64,000 bases of DNA from Klebsiella sp. BIGb0407 (GTDB lineage: Bacteria > Pseudomonadota > Gammaproteobacteria > Enterobacterales > Enterobacteriaceae). Under the pieces are notes generated by a model. The model was not told where the DNA came from, ran no database searches, and saw only the letters and a program-made list of their open reading frames with translations. Both the position numbers and the translations under genes were made by a program. Positions 39,645 to 50,134 of this stretch are shown in pieces; positions within the stretch are counted from its first letter, which is position 1, and each line of letters starts with the position of its first letter. Where the stretch lies: contig NZ_JANUEQ010000005.1 in assembly GCF_024807845.1 (NCBI RefSeq), positions 248,001 to 312,000 on the forward strand. The letters are read 5' to 3'.

Positions 39645-40877
39645 TTAATTCACGGTTACCGGCCGTGGAATAAAAACGCGTGCTTTTTCCAGCGTAATAA
39701 ATGACATCAGGGTAAAGACCAAAGCAATGCTTCCGAGAATAATATAGCTGCTGGTAAAACCAATGCTTTGGTACATATGACCGATGCCGGTGGAAAGGAA
39801 AATAGAACTGAAACTTTTCGAGAACTGGAAGCCAATTAAAAATACTGTGGCTGAAAGCAGCGGATTGAAATTGGCAAATATATATTTTAATGCCGCAACC
39901 AGCAGGACTGAGCTTTCGAAAGCATGGAGCATTTTAATCATACTGATGGTGACCGGGCCGTCTGCCCAGGCAGAACCAATAATGCGCATACTCATAATCA
40001 TGCCGCAGTATAACAGGGCGTTTTTGGGGCCGATTTTATTAACAAACCAGGGAGCGAAGAACATCACTACGGCATCAAGGCCTATCTGAACCGTGGTTAA
40101 ATAACCGAAGACTTCAGCCCCCCGGGCTTTGCTCTCAAAGAAGGTACTGTAATAGATAGCAAACTGCTGATCGTAAGTTTCATAAACGGCGCCAACCCCT
40201 ACCATATACATCGCGAAGAACCAGAACTTCTTCATTTTTAGCAGCGCGGTAGCATCGCTTAAGGTAACCGATGAGTTTGTTGTGAGTTGCTGCGTATCTT
40301 GCTGACGGGTCTCAATCTTCATTCTTGAGATAACCACCAGGAGACAAACCCCTGCGAAACTGGCAAGCCAGAACATCAGATTTGCGTCGATACCGTAAAG
40401 CCGCCCGGCAAAAAAGACGCCGATCGCGGCACCAATACCACCAAACATTCTGGCACGGCCAAATTCAAACCCGGAAATACGGCTGACTTTATCAATATAG
40501 GCTTCACAAATACCACAGCCTACGCCGTAAGCCATACCAAGATAGACACCACCGGCCAATGTTCCGAGGAAAATATTGACTTTTAATAACGGGGCAAAAA
40601 CATAAATAAAGTAGGGGGCGAATAAGGTAATAATTATCCCTAACATCCACATCAGGTTTTTACGATAAACTAATTTATCAGAGATAAATCCAAAGAGTGG
40701 CTGGAAGCAAACCGCAATAATTGCCGTGAAAGAATAAACCAAGCCAACATCGGTATAATCAATACCAACGGTTTCCGTTAGCCATAATGATAAATAGGGA
40801 AAGCAACATCCCCAGGTAATATAAAAGAACAGGAAAAAAAGACAGCTTGTAGAGTAGTTTTTATTTAATTTGAACAT
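39645..40877 (-). CDS. LacY-family oligosaccharide:H+ symporter
   Basis: 410 residues from the second ATG (GAGG 7 bp upstream; LacY has 417). The OHS-family start is FFLFFYITWGCCFPYLSLWL; PLFGFISDKLVYRKNLMW follows helix 2 as in LacY (GLLSDKLGLRKYLLW). Twelve membrane helices. Homologous residues of the LacY site appear (Glu in CGICEAYIDKV, Arg in FGRARMFGGIG). First gene of a four-gene operon with GH42 and two AraC-like regulators; likely imports small galactosides or arabinosides. Confidence 0.88.
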   Translation of the reverse strand: MFKLNKNYSTSCLFFLFFYITWGCCFPYLSLWLTETVGIDYTDVGLVYSFTAIIAVCFQPLFGFISDKLVYRKNLMWMLGIIITLFAPYFIYVFAPLLKVNIFLGTLAGGVYLGMAYGVGCGICEAYIDKVSRISGFEFGRARMFGGIGAAIGVFFAGRLYGIDANLMFWLASFAGVCLLVVISRMKIETRQQDTQQLTTNSSVTLSDATALLKMKKFWFFAMYMVGVGAVYETYDQQFAIYYSTFFESKARGAEVFGYLTTVQIGLDAVVMFFAPWFVNKIGPKNALLYCGMIMSMRIIGSAWADGPVTISMIKMLHAFESSVLLVAALKYIFANFNPLLSATVFLIGFQFSKSFSSIFLSTGIGHMYQSIGFTSSYIILGSIALVFTLMSFITLEKARVFIPRPVTVN

Positions 40878-41282
40878 GGTAAGCCTCATTTCCTTTGTGC
40901 AGGAATATCATTGTGTAGACGCGAGTAAAGTTACCTCTTTACATAATGGGGAGTCATGAAAGTTTCGCTGTCGAGCAGTAATAATCTGCTATTACTGATG
41001 AGGCGTGAGCCGCTTCACATTTGTGATATTAAGGTCACCAATAGACTCATGCAACCGAACCGGTGAACTGCAAAATTCGTAAGGCCATCAATAAACTGAA
41101 CGTTTTAATACCGGGCAATCAGGTCAAATTATCGCTATTTATAGCATCGGCTATTAAACTTAGCATTGGCTATAACCAATTGAATTATAAGTTTTTTTAT
41201 TTTTTCCTTTATGGCAAGATAGCGTCAGGTTAAAAATTTAATGCTCTCTCCTCCCTTTTGAGAGCCCACCCGGTAATGCGCT
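40878..41282. promoter_or_regulatory. Control region between the LacY-like operon and mntP
   Basis: 405 bp with no gene. Seen: a hairpin/operator-like CAGTAATA-atctgc-TATTACTG (40976-40997) about 100 bp before the permease gene; the direct repeat TAGCATCGGCTAT / TAGCATTGGCTAT (41142-41154, 41161-41173; 19 bp apart), the first half of which begins with the TAGC seen in AraC half-sites; and GCTCTC...GAGAGC just before mntP. No riboswitch was recognised ahead of mntP. Confidence 0.45.
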
Positions 41283-41855
41283 ATGAGTTTCTATGCTGTG
41301 ATCATTCTGGCCTTTGGCATGTCGATGGATGCCTTTGCCGCCGCTATTGGTAAAGGTGCCTCACTTCACCGCCCACCTTTTAAAGAAGCACTGCGTACAG
41401 GCCTGATTTTCGGTGTTATCGAAGCGATTACGCCCCTTATTGGCTGGGGTATCGGGCTGGCCGCCAGCCAGTTCATTATGAGCTGGGATCACTGGGTTGC
41501 GTTCACTCTGCTATTCATACTGGGTGCGCGCATGATAATCGAAGGTTTCCGTAAAGAATCGGCTGAGCCAGAAGCTGCTCCGAGCCGTCATGGTTTCTGG
41601 ATATTGGTCACAACGGCGATTGCAACCAGTCTCGATGCTATGGCGGTCGGGGTCGGGCTGGCATTTTTGCAGGTCAATATTATCGTAACGGCTCTGGCGA
41701 TTGGTGCGGCAACAACCGTGATGGCCACAACGGGCATGCTGCTTGGCCGGTTGCTTGGCGCTAAAATTGGCAAATGGGCTGAGATCTTCGGTGGCGTCGT
41801 ACTTATCGGTATTGGTAGCTCGATTCTGGTTGAGCATTTGGGGTTGTTTAACTAA
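41283..41855 (+). CDS. mntP: MntP, manganese efflux pump
   Basis: 190 residues (E. coli 188), six membrane helices, DUF204 family. Each half carries the Asp motif: [18 protein letters not shown] near the N-terminus and [20 protein letters not shown] in the second half. Exports Mn2+ to limit toxicity. In E. coli it is controlled by MntR and a Mn riboswitch; neither could be confirmed here. The spacing of GGTAATGCGCT before the ATG gives only a weak ribosome site. Confidence 0.95.
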   Translation: MSFYAVIILAFGMSMDAFAAAIGKGASLHRPPFKEALRTGLIFGVIEAITPLIGWGIGLAASQFIMSWDHWVAFTLLFILGARMIIEGFRKESAEPEAAPSRHGFWILVTTAIATSLDAMAVGVGLAFLQVNIIVTALAIGAATTVMATTGMLLGRLLGAKIGKWAEIFGGVVLIGIGSSILVEHLGLFN

Positions 41856-41859
41856 TAAG

Positions 41860-41884
41860 GAGCCGACGCATATTGGGTCGGCTC
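41860..41884. terminator. Hairpin between mntP and xylB
   Basis: Stem GAGCCGA / TCGGCTC with an 11-nt loop between two convergent genes. Confidence 0.7.
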
Positions 41885-41891
41885 AATATAG

Positions 41892-43346
41892 TCACGACAT
41901 CAGCGGCTCTAATTGCTGATAAATCTGTTTAAAGACCTTACGACGTTCCGCATAAAGTTGATGTCGTGCGCTATCAGGCTGGTGCTGTTGTTCCAGGGGT
42001 AATTGTGGGAGCAGTGAGGCCAGAGGTTTTCCAGGCGATAAGGCTATCTGAGCCAGGCGAGCGGCACCGAGCGCGGGTCCGACGTCACCGCCAGTGCGAT
42101 AATCCAGCGTCTGACCGCTAATATCGGCCAGCATTTGTCGCCAGTACGGGCTACGAGCACCGCCGCCAATCAGAGTGACACTTTTCGGTGTGATACCACA
42201 GGAATGCACCACATCCATCCCTTCCGCTAATGCATAACCCACGCCCTCAAGCACTGCACGGGCAAGTTCCGCCGGGCCATGCTGGTGGGTCAGGCCAAAG
42301 AATACGCCTTTGGCCTGGGGATTATTATGCGGCGTGCGTTCTCCAGACAAGTAGGGGAGAAACCACACTGTATCCGCCTCCTCATTCGCCTGTTCGGCGG
42401 CGGCAATCAGGGCTGGGACATTATCCAGACCGGTCAGTCTTGCCGCCCAGTCAAGGCAGGAGGCGGCACTCAGCATCACCGACATCAGGTGCCAGCGATT
42501 AGGCAAGGCATGGCAGAAGCTATGCACCGCACTTTCTGGTTTACTGAGAAAGCCTTCGCTGACCGCAAAGTAGACCCCGGAAGTACCCAGCGACAGCATG
42601 GCCTGATTAGCCTCGACAATCCCGACACCAATAGCGCCAGCGGCGTTATCACCGCCACCTGCCACCACGGGAACCGCGGGCATATTCCAGGCCTCGGCCA
42701 CTTCCGTTTTCAGGTTACCGGTAATTTCGCTGCCTTCAAACAAGGCGGGCATCTGCTCACGGCTTAAGTGACAGGCGTCGAGCAGTACGTCACTCCAGTC
42801 ACGTTTCTCAACATCCAGCCACATGGTGCCAGCGGCATCAGACATATCGCTGGCGAACTCGCCCGTCATACGTAAGCGCAGGTAATCTTTCGGCAGCAGG
42901 ACTTTATCAATTTTAGCGAAGATTTCGGGTTCATTGCGCTCAACCCACAGCAGTTTGGGTGCGGTAAAACCGGGCATCATCAGGTTGCCAGTAATCTGAC
43001 GCGAATCGTCAACGGCTGCTTCCAGTAAGGCACATTCTGCCCCGCTGCGGCCATCGTTCCATAAAATAGCCGGGCGTAGCACCTGTTGCTGACTATCGAG
43101 CAAAGTTGCACCATGCATCTGCCCTGTGATTCCGAGCGCTTTTACCTGGCTCAGAGAGTGATGTTCACTCAGGGCTTTCATAGCCCTGTCTGTTGCCTGC
43201 CACCAGTGTTCTGGGTCTTGTTCTGACCATAATGGGTGCGGGCGAGAAACGGTTAGTGGTTCTGTTTTTGAAGCCAGGACTTCACCCTGTTCCCCGAGTA
43301 AAATGACTTTTACTCCCGAGGTGCCAAGATCGATGCCGATATACAT
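41892..43346 (-). CDS. xylB: XylB, xylulokinase
   Basis: 484-residue FGGY-family kinase (E. coli 484) making xylulose-5-phosphate from xylulose and ATP. MYIGIDLGTSGVKVILL is the phosphate-1 motif; LGITGQMHGATLLD and the DAAGTMWLD segment with substrate aspartate are typical; the FGGY C-terminal domain holds VTLIGGGARSPYWRQMLAD. Second gene of xylAB, after a hairpin. Confidence 0.97.
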   Translation of the reverse strand: MYIGIDLGTSGVKVILLGEQGEVLASKTEPLTVSRPHPLWSEQDPEHWWQATDRAMKALSEHHSLSQVKALGITGQMHGATLLDSQQQVLRPAILWNDGRSGAECALLEAAVDDSRQITGNLMMPGFTAPKLLWVERNEPEIFAKIDKVLLPKDYLRLRMTGEFASDMSDAAGTMWLDVEKRDWSDVLLDACHLSREQMPALFEGSEITGNLKTEVAEAWNMPAVPVVAGGGDNAAGAIGVGIVEANQAMLSLGTSGVYFAVSEGFLSKPESAVHSFCHALPNRWHLMSVMLSAASCLDWAARLTGLDNVPALIAAAEQANEEADTVWFLPYLSGERTPHNNPQAKGVFFGLTHQHGPAELARAVLEGVGYALAEGMDVVHSCGITPKSVTLIGGGARSPYWRQMLADISGQTLDYRTGGDVGPALGAARLAQIALSPGKPLASLLPQLPLEQQHQPDSARHQLYAERRKVFKQIYQQLEPLMS

Positions 43347-43365
43347 AGGACTTGTTCCTTATGAC

Positions 43366-43387
43366 CGCGCCACCTGAGGGTGGCGCG
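43366..43387 (-). other. Intercistronic hairpin xylA/xylB
   Basis: Perfect 9-bp stem CGCGCCACC / GGTGGCGCG with a 4-nt loop, in the 64-bp gap between xylA and xylB. Similar in build to the two hairpins within mtlADR. Confidence 0.75.
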
Positions 43388-43410
43388 CAAGAGAAAAGGG
43401 AGAGTGAACC

Positions 43411-44733
43411 TTATCTGTCGAAGAGGTAATGGTTGACCAGGTTTTCCAGTAATTCCTGCTGACCACTCTGATGGCGCGGATCCAGATTATGCTGATCGGC
43501 ATACTGAGCAACTTGCGCCAGTGACAGTTGGCCTTGCAGAATTTGCTGGCCAAACTCGCCGTTCCAGCCAGCATAACGTTTGGCAACACGTTTATCTAAT
43601 TCGCCGTCTTCAATCATACGGGCGGCGATTTTCAGCGACAGCGCCATCACATCCATAGCGCCAATATGGCCGTAGAAGAGGTCATATTTATCGGTACTCT
43701 GACGACGGACTTTGGCATCGAAGTTCATCCCGCCGGTGGTGAATCCACCCGCTTTGAGAATTTCGTACATCACCAGAGAGTTCTCTTCAACGCTGTTAGG
43801 GAACTGGTCAGTATCCCAGCCTAACTGTAAATCACCGCGGTTGGCGTCAACCGAGCCAAAGATACCCATGGCGATAGCGCTGGCAATTTCATGGTGGAAA
43901 GAGTGGCCTGCCAGAGTGGCATGGTTAGCTTCAATATTCACTTTGATCTCTTTTTCCAGACCAAACTGTTTCAGGAAGCCGTAGACGGTTGCCACATCGT
44001 AGTCGTACTGGTGCTTAGTCGGTTCCTGTGGTTTTGGCTCAATCAGCAGCGTGCCACGGAAGCCGGTTTTGTGTTTATGCTCAACCACCATATGCATAAA
44101 GCGGCCGATTTGTTCGCGTTCCTGGCGCAGGTCGGTATTGAGTAAGGTTTCATACCCTTCACGTCCGCCCCACAGTACATAGTTTTCGCCACCCAGTTTA
44201 TGGGTCGCATCCATCGCTGCAACCACCTGAGAGGCCGCCCAGGAGAACACTTCAGGATCCGGGTTAGTGGCAGCACCGGCGCCATAGCGTGGGTTAGTGA
44301 AGCAGTTTGCGGTTCCCCAAAGCAGTTTCACGCCGGTTTCTTGCTGTTTTTGCGCCAGCAAGTCGGTCATTATCGCAAAGTTATTTTTATACTCTTTCAG
44401 CGAGCTGCCTTCAGGGGAAACGTCGATATCGTGGAAACAGTAATACGGAACATTTAACTTGTGGAAAAATTCAAAAGCGACATCGGCTTTGTATTTCGCC
44501 AGCGTCATAGCATCCCCTGGTTTCTGCCACGGTCTGTCAAAGGCTCCGACACCAAACATATCGGTACCTGCCCAGCAGAAGGTATGCCAGTAACAGGCTG
44601 CGAAGCGCAGATGATCTTCCATACGTTTGCCCAGCACTAGCTCATCGGGATTATAGTGATGGAATGCCAGTGGATTAGTACTTTTAGGGCCTTCAAAACG
44701 TACGCGATCAAGTTTATCGAAATAGGCTTGCAT
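43411..44733 (-). CDS. xylA: XylA, xylose isomerase
   Basis: 440 residues, the E. coli length. Converts D-xylose to D-xylulose with Mg2+/Mn2+. Catalytic His in [11 protein letters not shown], metal ligands in [18 protein letters not shown] and [17 protein letters not shown], and DANRGD. First gene of xylAB and divergent from xylFGH across a shared control region. Confidence 0.98.
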   Translation of the reverse strand: MQAYFDKLDRVRFEGPKSTNPLAFHHYNPDELVLGKRMEDHLRFAACYWHTFCWAGTDMFGVGAFDRPWQKPGDAMTLAKYKADVAFEFFHKLNVPYYCFHDIDVSPEGSSLKEYKNNFAIMTDLLAQKQQETGVKLLWGTANCFTNPRYGAGAATNPDPEVFSWAASQVVAAMDATHKLGGENYVLWGGREGYETLLNTDLRQEREQIGRFMHMVVEHKHKTGFRGTLLIEPKPQEPTKHQYDYDVATVYGFLKQFGLEKEIKVNIEANHATLAGHSFHHEIASAIAMGIFGSVDANRGDLQLGWDTDQFPNSVEENSLVMYEILKAGGFTTGGMNFDAKVRRQSTDKYDLFYGHIGAMDVMALSLKIAARMIEDGELDKRVAKRYAGWNGEFGQQILQGQLSLAQVAQYADQHNLDPRHQSGQQELLENLVNHYLFDR

Positions 44734-45093
44734 AATTGACTCCGTATTCAGAAAAAGGTCTGCCAGGGGAATAGGTATTAATCCTGGGATTTACTGCGCG
44801 GATGTACAATTACGTTATTTCACATTCAGCTTCAGAGAATACTCAAACGTGCGCCAGTTCTCAAAATACGGTAAAAACAATTTTTTGCTTGTTGAAAACT
44901 AAACGAAAATACGCCTGACAGTATGTTGGTTAATTTAAAATCAGATCGCCATCATAATTTCGACATTAAACCAAATATCGTAATGGAAAGATAAAAATCA
45001 GTAATTGCTTCTTTAATCCCCAGAGACAACAATCCAATTCGTCTGCAGATGTACACACCTTTTTATTCCGATAACCCTACAGGTAAAAATAAA
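44734..45093. promoter_or_regulatory. xylA-xylF divergent control region
   Basis: 360 bp, AT-rich, no gene. By analogy with E. coli it should hold XylR sites flanking both promoters and a CRP site. I see repeated A-rich blocks such as GAAAACTAAACGAAAATAC (44895-44913) and a TCACA half near 44820, but cannot assign exact operators. Confidence 0.55.
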
Positions 45094-46089
45094 ATGAATA
45101 TTAAGAAACTGTTACTGACGTCGTTATGTGCTTCACTGGTGCTGACCAGCTTCGGTGGTATGGCTAAAGAAGTAAAAATAGGTATGGCTATCGATGATTT
45201 ACGGCTTGAGAGATGGCAAAAAGACCGCGACATCTTCGTTGCAAAAGCAGAAGAAAAGGGCGCAAAAGTCTTCGTACAATCAGCTAACGGCAGTGAAGAA
45301 ACACAGATTGCACAAATCGAGAACATGATTAACCGTGGTGTTGATGTCCTGGTTATTATTCCTTATAACGGCCAGGTATTAAGTAATGTTATTGCAGAAG
45401 CAAAACGTGAAGGGATAAAAGTATTAGCTTATGACCGCATGATTAATAATGCTGATATTGATTATTATGTCTCATTCGATAATGAAAAAGTCGGGGAGCT
45501 TCAGGCGCAAAGTATTATCGACCGCGTCCCATCAGGTAATTATTTCTTAATGGGTGGGTCACCTGTCGATAACAATGCCAAATTATTCCGTGAAGGACAA
45601 ATGAAGGTGTTAAAACCTTATATTGATAGCGGAAAAATCAAAGTCGTCGGCGATCAGTGGGTTGACGCGTGGCTGCCAGAAAATGCCCTGAAGATTATGG
45701 AAAATGCTTTGACGGCAAACAATAACAAAATTGATGCTGTTGTTGCTTCAAATGATGCTACCGCAGGAGGCGCAATTCAGGCATTAAGCGCCCAGGGTCT
45801 GGCAGGAAAAGTGGCTATTTCCGGGCAGGATGCCGACCTCGCCGGTATTAAACGTATTCTGGCGGGTACCCAAACCATGACGGTATATAAACCTATCACC
45901 ACGCTCGCCAATACGGCTGCCGAAATTGCTGTCGAACTGGGTAATGATCAAAAGCCAGCCGTTGATAGCGTCCTGAATAACGGCCTCAAAGATGTTCCTT
46001 CCCGCTTACTGACTCCTATTGAAGTGGATAAAACCAATGTCGACAGCACTGTTGTCGCCGATGGTTTCCACAAAAAGAGCGATCTCTAA
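45094..46089 (+). CDS. xylF: XylF, xylose-binding periplasmic protein
   Basis: 331 residues from the ATG at 45094, where the signal peptide MNIKKLLLTSLCASLVLTSF begins; the frame is open from 45049 but the extra residues are not family-like. Mature start AKEVKIGMAIDDLRLERWQKD is nearly identical to E. coli XylF. Binds D-xylose for the XylGH importer. First gene of xylFGH, XylR-activated in E. coli. Confidence 0.97.
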   Translation: MNIKKLLLTSLCASLVLTSFGGMAKEVKIGMAIDDLRLERWQKDRDIFVAKAEEKGAKVFVQSANGSEETQIAQIENMINRGVDVLVIIPYNGQVLSNVIAEAKREGIKVLAYDRMINNADIDYYVSFDNEKVGELQAQSIIDRVPSGNYFLMGGSPVDNNAKLFREGQMKVLKPYIDSGKIKVVGDQWVDAWLPENALKIMENALTANNNKIDAVVASNDATAGGAIQALSAQGLAGKVAISGQDADLAGIKRILAGTQTMTVYKPITTLANTAAEIAVELGNDQKPAVDSVLNNGLKDVPSRLLTPIEVDKTNVDSTVVADGFHKKSDL

Positions 46090-46110
46090 TCTGAATAATT
46101 CATGTGGCTC

Positions 46111-46170
46111 CAAACCACTTGAAGTATGACGGATATTGAGCCCCTCCCGCCCGTGATATCACCGGGTGGG
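46111..46170. repeat. Dispersed repeat plus hairpin between xylF and xylG
   Basis: CCACTTGAAGTATGACGGATAT (within 46115-46136) is a copy of the short element at 24461 and 57509. It is followed at 46146-46170 by an imperfect stem, CCCGCCCG / CCGGGTGGG. Between xylF and xylG such structures could set the excess of binding protein over ATPase. Confidence 0.6.
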
Positions 46171-46197
46171 AAAATTCAGGCCAGGCGGGGAAAAGGT

Positions 46198-47730
46198 ATG
46201 CCGTACTTGCTGGAAATGAAAAATATCACCAAGGCTTTCGGGGTCGTGAAGGCGGTGGACAGCGTCAGTTTGTCGCTGAATGCCGGGGAAGTGATGTCCC
46301 TGTGCGGTGAGAATGGTTCGGGAAAGTCGACCCTGATGAAGGTGCTGTGTGGTATTTATCCTCATGGTAGTTATGACGGTGAAATCTGGTTTGCCGGTGA
46401 GCAACTACAAGCCAGCCATATTCGCGATACCGAACGTAAAGGGATTGCCATTATTCACCAGGAGCTGGCGTTAGTTAAACATCTGACCATCCTGGAAAAT
46501 ATCTTTCTCGGTTCTGAGATGACCCGTTATGGTCTGCTGGATTACGAGAGCATGACGCTCAGGGCAGAAAAACTGCTGGCTCAGGTGAGCCTGAACCTTT
46601 CCCCTGATACCCGGGTAGGGGACTTAGGGCTAGGCCAGCAACAGCTGGTAGAAATAGCCAAGGCACTGAATAAGCAGGTGCGGTTATTAATTCTCGATGA
46701 ACCCACCGCCTCGCTCACCGAACAAGAGACGGCAATACTGCTGGGGATTATTCGCGATTTACAGGCACACGGTATCGCCTGCATTTATATCTCTCATAAG
46801 CTCAACGAAGTGAAAGCCATTTCCGACACTATCTGCGTTATCCGCGACGGCAAACCTATCGGGATGCGTGACGCGGCGACGATGGATGAAGATGACATCA
46901 TCACCATGATGGTCGGGCGTGAGCTAACCGCGCTCTATCCGAATGAACCGCATCAGATAGGGGAAGAAATCCTGCGGGTTGAGCATCTTACTGCCTGGCA
47001 TCCGGTCAACCGGCATATGAAGCGCGTTAACGATATTTCGTTTTCATTGCATAAAGGCGAGATCCTCGGTATCGCCGGTCTGGTGGGAGCCGGGCGTACC
47101 GAAGCGGTGCAGTGTCTGTTTGGCGTCTGGCCGGGTAAGTCACAGGGCGAGATTTTTATCGATAATCAGCCGGTGAGTATTAATAACTGTCAAAAGGCGA
47201 TTAGCTTAGGCATTGCCATGGTACCAGAGGATCGTAAGCGCGATGGCATCGTTCCGGTGATGGCGGTCGGGCAAAATATCACGCTGGCCTCGCTTGACCA
47301 ATTTACCGGGCTGGCAACCAGCCTCGACGATGCGGCTGAACAGGATTGCATTTTGCAGTCTATCCAGCGGCTTAAAGTCAAAACCTCATCCCCTGAGCTA
47401 GCAATTGGCCGTTTGAGTGGCGGAAATCAGCAAAAAGCGATTCTGGCTCGCTGTCTGTTACTTAACCCACGGATCCTGATTCTTGATGAGCCGACGCGCG
47501 GTATTGATATCGGTGCGAAATATGAAATCTACAAACTTATCAATCAGCTGGTTCAGCAGGGCATTGCCGTGATTGTTATCTCCTCAGAATTACCGGAAGT
47601 GCTGGGCTTAAGTGACAGAGTGCTGGTGATGCATGAAGGGCGTATCAAAGCCAACCTGGTTAATAACAACCTGACCCAAGAGCAGGTTATGGAAGCTGCA
47701 CTAAGGAGTGACTCCCATGTCGAAAGGTAA
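46198..47730 (+). CDS. xylG: XylG, xylose ABC transporter ATPase
   Basis: 510 residues from the ATG at 46198 ([15 protein letters not shown], matching E. coli); AAAAGG precedes it. Double ATPase of the sugar type: Walker [29 protein letters not shown], Walker [12 protein letters not shown], and in the second half a degenerate P-loop ([11 protein letters not shown]) with intact [13 protein letters not shown] and [12 protein letters not shown]. The 3' end overlaps xylH by 14 bp. Confidence 0.97.
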   Translation: MPYLLEMKNITKAFGVVKAVDSVSLSLNAGEVMSLCGENGSGKSTLMKVLCGIYPHGSYDGEIWFAGEQLQASHIRDTERKGIAIIHQELALVKHLTILENIFLGSEMTRYGLLDYESMTLRAEKLLAQVSLNLSPDTRVGDLGLGQQQLVEIAKALNKQVRLLILDEPTASLTEQETAILLGIIRDLQAHGIACIYISHKLNEVKAISDTICVIRDGKPIGMRDAATMDEDDIITMMVGRELTALYPNEPHQIGEEILRVEHLTAWHPVNRHMKRVNDISFSLHKGEILGIAGLVGAGRTEAVQCLFGVWPGKSQGEIFIDNQPVSINNCQKAISLGIAMVPEDRKRDGIVPVMAVGQNITLASLDQFTGLATSLDDAAEQDCILQSIQRLKVKTSSPELAIGRLSGGNQQKAILARCLLLNPRILILDEPTRGIDIGAKYEIYKLINQLVQQGIAVIVISSELPEVLGLSDRVLVMHEGRIKANLVNNNLTQEQVMEAALRSDSHVER

Positions 47731-48886
47731 CCCCTCTGAAATAAAGCTAGCCAGTCCACTGGGTAGCCTGAAAAAACTGAACCTACAGGTATTTGTTATG
47801 ATAGCCGCGATTGTGGTGATCATGCTGTTCTTTACCTGGATGACCGACGGCTCTTATCTCAGTGCTCGTAATATCTCGAATTTACTGCGTCAGACGGCGA
47901 TCACCGGCATTCTCGCTGTGGGTATGGTGTTTGTCATTATCTCGGCCGAGATTGATCTGTCGGTAGGCTCAATGATGGGACTGTTGGGGGGCGTTGCGGC
48001 GATTTTCGATGTCTGGTTTGGCTGGCCATTACCTCTGACCATTATCGTCACGCTGGCGCTTGGTCTGGTACTGGGAGCCTGGAATGGCTGGTGGGTGGCT
48101 TATCGCAAAGTCCCGTCGTTTATTGTCACTTTGGCGGGTATGCTGGCCTTCCGCGGTATCTTGATTGGTATCACCAGCGGCACTACGGTTTCGCCGACGA
48201 CTGAGGCGATGTCGCAGATAGGTCAGAGTTATTTATCTGATGGCCTTGGTTTTGGTATTGGCGCATTGGGTTTAATGATCTTTGTCGCCTGGCAATGGCG
48301 ATTGCGTGCGCGTCGTGAAGCCTTAGGCCTGGCAACCAAGGCATCAAGTAGCACTATAGGTCGTCAGGCGCTGACCGCGGTCATTGTACTGGGCGCCATC
48401 TGGTTACTGAATGACTATCGTGGGGTGCCAACGCCGGTTTTGATTCTGGTGCTGTTAATGCTGGTCGGTATGTTTATGGCGACCCGCACTGCATTTGGTC
48501 GCCGTATCTACGCGATTGGTGGCAACATTGAAGCCGCCAGACTTTCCGGGATTAACGTTGCGCGTACTAAGATGGCGGTGTTTGCGATTAATGGCCTGAT
48601 GGTGGCTGTTGCCGGATTGATTCTTAGCTCGCGTCTCGGAGCGGGTTCACCTTCTGCCGGGAATATTGCTGAGCTTGATGCCATCGCCGCCTGTGTTATC
48701 GGCGGTACCAGCCTGGCGGGTGGTATTGGTACGGTTGCGGGGGCAGTGATGGGGGCATTTATCATGGCCTCTCTGGATAACGGTATGAGTATGATGGATG
48801 TCCCGACCTTCTGGCAGTATATCGTCAAGGGCTCTATTTTACTGTTAGCGGTCTGGATGGACTCAGCGACTAAGCGTCGGGCTTAA
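47717..48886 (+). CDS. xylH: XylH, xylose ABC transporter permease
   Basis: 389 residues from the ATG at 47717; AAGGAG at 47703-47708 decides this start over a GTG at 47708. Ten-helix BPD_transp_2 permease. [33 protein letters not shown] and the [20 protein letters not shown] loop are strongly conserved. Last gene of xylFGH, followed by a terminator. Confidence 0.97.
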   Translation: MSKGNPSEIKLASPLGSLKKLNLQVFVMIAAIVVIMLFFTWMTDGSYLSARNISNLLRQTAITGILAVGMVFVIISAEIDLSVGSMMGLLGGVAAIFDVWFGWPLPLTIIVTLALGLVLGAWNGWWVAYRKVPSFIVTLAGMLAFRGILIGITSGTTVSPTTEAMSQIGQSYLSDGLGFGIGALGLMIFVAWQWRLRARREALGLATKASSSTIGRQALTAVIVLGAIWLLNDYRGVPTPVLILVLLMLVGMFMATRTAFGRRIYAIGGNIEAARLSGINVARTKMAVFAINGLMVAVAGLILSSRLGAGSPSAGNIAELDAIAACVIGGTSLAGGIGTVAGAVMGAFIMASLDNGMSMMDVPTFWQYIVKGSILLLAVWMDSATKRRA

Positions 48887-48907
48887 TATTATGTTATTAA
48901 TTGTTAT

Positions 48908-48932
48908 GCCGGGGTAATAAGCCCCGGCTTTT
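48908..48932 (+). terminator. Terminator between xylH and xylR
   Basis: Stem GCCGGGG / CCCCGGC with a 7-nt loop and TTTT, 22 bp after xylH. It should reduce read-through from xylFGH into xylR. Confidence 0.85.
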
Positions 48933-48955
48933 CTGTTTATTTTGGGATTGCTAAC

Positions 48956-50134
48956 ATGTTTGAGAAGCGCCATCGCATCACCTTATTATTCAACGCCAAT
49001 AAGGCTTACGATCGTCAGGTGGTCGAAGGCGTGGGTGAGTATTTGCAGGCGTCGCAATCGAAGTGGGATATTTTTATTGAAGAGGATTTTCGCGCCCGTA
49101 TCGATAATATTAAAGAGTGGTTGGGCGATGGTGTTATTGCTGATTTTGACGATGCTGAAATAGAAGTCTTACTGGATAAAGCCGGTGTACCGATTGTCGG
49201 AGTGGGCGGTTCTTATCATCAGACCGAGCATTATCCCCCCGTGCATTACATTGCAACAGACAACTATGCGCTGGTGGAAAGTGCTTTTCTGCACCTTAAA
49301 GAGAAGGGAGTGCAAGACTTTGCTTTCTATGGTTTGCCAGGTTCCAGTAATAAGCGCTGGGCGGTTGAACGTGAGTATGCGTTTCGGCAGTTGATGGCGA
49401 AGGAAAAGTACCGTGAGGTGGTTTATCAGGGCATGGAGACTGCCCCAGAAAACTGGCAGCATGCCCAGAACCGCCTGGCTGACTGGGTTCAAACCCTGCC
49501 AGCACAAACCGGTATTATTGCGGTAACCGACTCCAGAGCGCGTCATTTATTGCAGGTCTGTGAGCACCTGCAGATCCCGGTACCAGAGAAACTCTGTGTG
49601 ATTGGTATTGATAATGAAGAACTTACCCGCTATTTATCCCGGGTTGCGCTTTCATCAGTCGCCCAAGGGACTCGCCAGATGGGGTATCAGGCTGCCAAGT
49701 TATTACACCGTCTGCTGAATAATGAAACCCTGCCTTTGCAGCGAGTGCTCGTTCCGCCTATTCGGGTCGTTGAGCGACGTTCCACGGACTTCCGCGCTCT
49801 GCGCGATCCGGCGGTGATTCAGGCGATGCACTATATCTGCAATCATGCCTGTAAAGGGATTAAGGTTGAGCAAGTACTGGATGCAGTCGGGATATCACGC
49901 TCTAATCTTGAAAAGCGCTTTAAAGAAGAGGTCGGCGAGACTATTCACGCGGTTATTCATGCAGAAAAATTAGAGAAAGCACGCACTCTGCTCGTATCAA
50001 CCTCATTATCCATTAATGAAATTTCCCAGATGTGCGGCTATCCCTCATTACAATATTTCTATTCTGTATTTAAAAAAGCCTATGACGCGACGCCGAAAGA
50101 GTACCGTGAACGGCACAGTGAGATTTTAATTTAA
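48956..50134 (+). CDS. xylR: XylR, xylose operon activator
   Basis: 392 residues as in E. coli. N-terminal LacI-type sugar-binding domain (HRITLLFNANKAYDRQVVEG; CVIGIDNEELTRYLSR) and C-terminal AraC-type HTH pair (IKVEQVLDAVGISRSNLEKRF; LSINEISQMCGYPSLQYFYS). Activates xylAB and xylFGH with D-xylose. Its 3' end overlaps the convergent MFS gene by 9 bp. Confidence 0.97.
   Translation: MFEKRHRITLLFNANKAYDRQVVEGVGEYLQASQSKWDIFIEEDFRARIDNIKEWLGDGVIADFDDAEIEVLLDKAGVPIVGVGGSYHQTEHYPPVHYIATDNYALVESAFLHLKEKGVQDFAFYGLPGSSNKRWAVEREYAFRQLMAKEKYREVVYQGMETAPENWQHAQNRLADWVQTLPAQTGIIAVTDSRARHLLQVCEHLQIPVPEKLCVIGIDNEELTRYLSRVALSSVAQGTRQMGYQAAKLLHRLLNNETLPLQRVLVPPIRVVERRSTDFRALRDPAVIQAMHYICNHACKGIKVEQVLDAVGISRSNLEKRFKEEVGETIHAVIHAEKLEKARTLLVSTSLSINEISQMCGYPSLQYFYSVFKKAYDATPKEYRERHSEILI

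Noticed and set aside
40890-41282. Possible yybP-ykoY manganese riboswitch before mntP (GGGGAGT near 40948)
   Set aside because: The remaining conserved core could not be matched, and the segment lies about 300 bp upstream, closer to the LacY-like promoter.
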